Shown here in pieces: positions 31,461 to 31,678 of a DNA stretch of 31,678 bases. The notes under the pieces are model-generated. The model did no database searches. It saw nothing but the letters and a program-made list of their open reading frames with translations, and was not told the DNA's origin. Numbering within the stretch: position 1 is the first letter of the stretch; every line of letters starts with the position of its first letter. Origin of the DNA: a virus; the IMG/VR virus record IMGVR_UViG_3300027852_000126, positions 1 to 31,678 of that record, one strand, 5' to 3'. A program made the position numbers and the translations under genes.

Positions 31461-31604
31461 ATGCAAGGATACGTAGTTAGCTACCGAGACTGGGACGGAG
31501 AAATGAAAACCCGTATTAGTTACGGCAAAGACCCAACTAGTGCGATATTTGCGTTTTACGCCACCTTTGACGAGGGTGCACCAGTTGGTATGATAGTACT
31601 TTAA
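31461..31604 (+). CDS. Small protein, 47 aa, before an intrinsic terminator
   Basis: The product begins MQGYVVSYRDWDGEMKTRIS and ends FDEGAPVGMIVL, a regular mix of beta-like and acidic residues. ATG 31461 lies 4 nt after the preceding stop, with a weak GTAAGG ahead. The stop is followed within 10 nt by a strong terminator, which supports a real last gene. Unlike its neighbour it uses GA dinucleotides normally. No family recognised. Confidence 0.6.
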   Translation: MQGYVVSYRDWDGEMKTRISYGKDPTSAIFAFYATFDEGAPVGMIVL

Positions 31605-31612
31605 AAAGCAGG

Positions 31613-31639
31613 GCCGCGCCGTAACAAGCGCGGCTTTTT
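31613..31639 (+). terminator. Intrinsic terminator
   Basis: A 7-bp GC stem (GCCGCGC at 31613-31619, GCGCGGC at 31628-31634) with an 8-nt loop is followed by TTTTT, and AAAAAGC precedes it. This is a standard rho-independent terminator, and the flanking A-run means it could work in both directions. The 38 nt after it are oddly rich in GA repeats. Confidence 0.88.
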
Positions 31640-31678
31640 GCTGGAGAGACGTGAGGACCGAGAGAGAGAGACCGGGCG

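Noticed and set aside
1-31678. CRISPR array, integrase, repressor or toxin-antitoxin system
   Set aside because: No regularly spaced repeats and no recognisable genes of these types on either strand.

Overview
The window is most of a tailed-phage genome of the siphovirus type. Almost every gene lies on the minus strand, so the order of transcription runs from right to left. No integrase, excisionase or CI/Cro-type repressor was recognised, so I infer a strictly lytic phage, or at least a contig without a lysogeny module. The tail module pairs a BR0599-type hub with a long N-terminally anchored tip protein, and no tRNA genes or host genes are seen. This is most familiar from phages and gene transfer agents of aquatic Proteobacteria, especially Alphaproteobacteria. 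The host assignment is inference only.

Layout from right to left. (1) 30.6-31.7 kb is an end segment of very different composition, with a basic Ala-rich gene on the minus strand, two small plus-strand genes and an intrinsic terminator. GA and TC dinucleotides are almost absent over about 740 nt. (2) A sigma70-like promoter near 30.58 kb reads leftward into small accessory genes (28.5-30.5 kb). One of these is broken by an exact 94-bp tandem duplication. (3) The packaging and head block (21.7-28.5 kb) holds the large terminase, a DUF4055-type portal, an unlisted 38-residue membrane protein, a scaffold-like protein, the major capsid protein and a decoration-like protein. (4) The connector and tail block (6.7-21.7 kb) holds the head-tail adaptor, closure and terminator proteins, the tail tube protein, a tail assembly chaperone pair joined by a -1 frameshift at A AAA AAC, the tape measure, the distal tail and hub proteins, the tip protein and a receptor-binding-like protein. 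(5) The lysis cassette (4.9-6.7 kb) holds a holin, overlapping Rz/Rz1 spanins, a small membrane coiled-coil protein and an M15-type endolysin. (6) A 328-bp repeat-rich intergenic region (4.6-4.9 kb) has nested inverted and direct repeats and may be an origin or control region. (7) The replication block (1-4.6 kb) holds an SNF2-like helicase, small proteins, an SSB-like protein and a RecD/Dda-like helicase cut off by the left edge.

Genes within blocks are tightly packed, with ATGA, TAATG or TGATG overlaps that indicate translational coupling. Strong hairpins without U-tracts follow several high-demand virion genes (tail tube, capsid, scaffold, decoration) and probably set transcript levels or stability. 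The least explained parts are the GA/TC-depleted right end, three shorter stretches with the same bias (4753-4845, 6351-6465, 15042-15171), the nested repeat region at 4.6-4.9 kb and the structured leader before the capsid gene.
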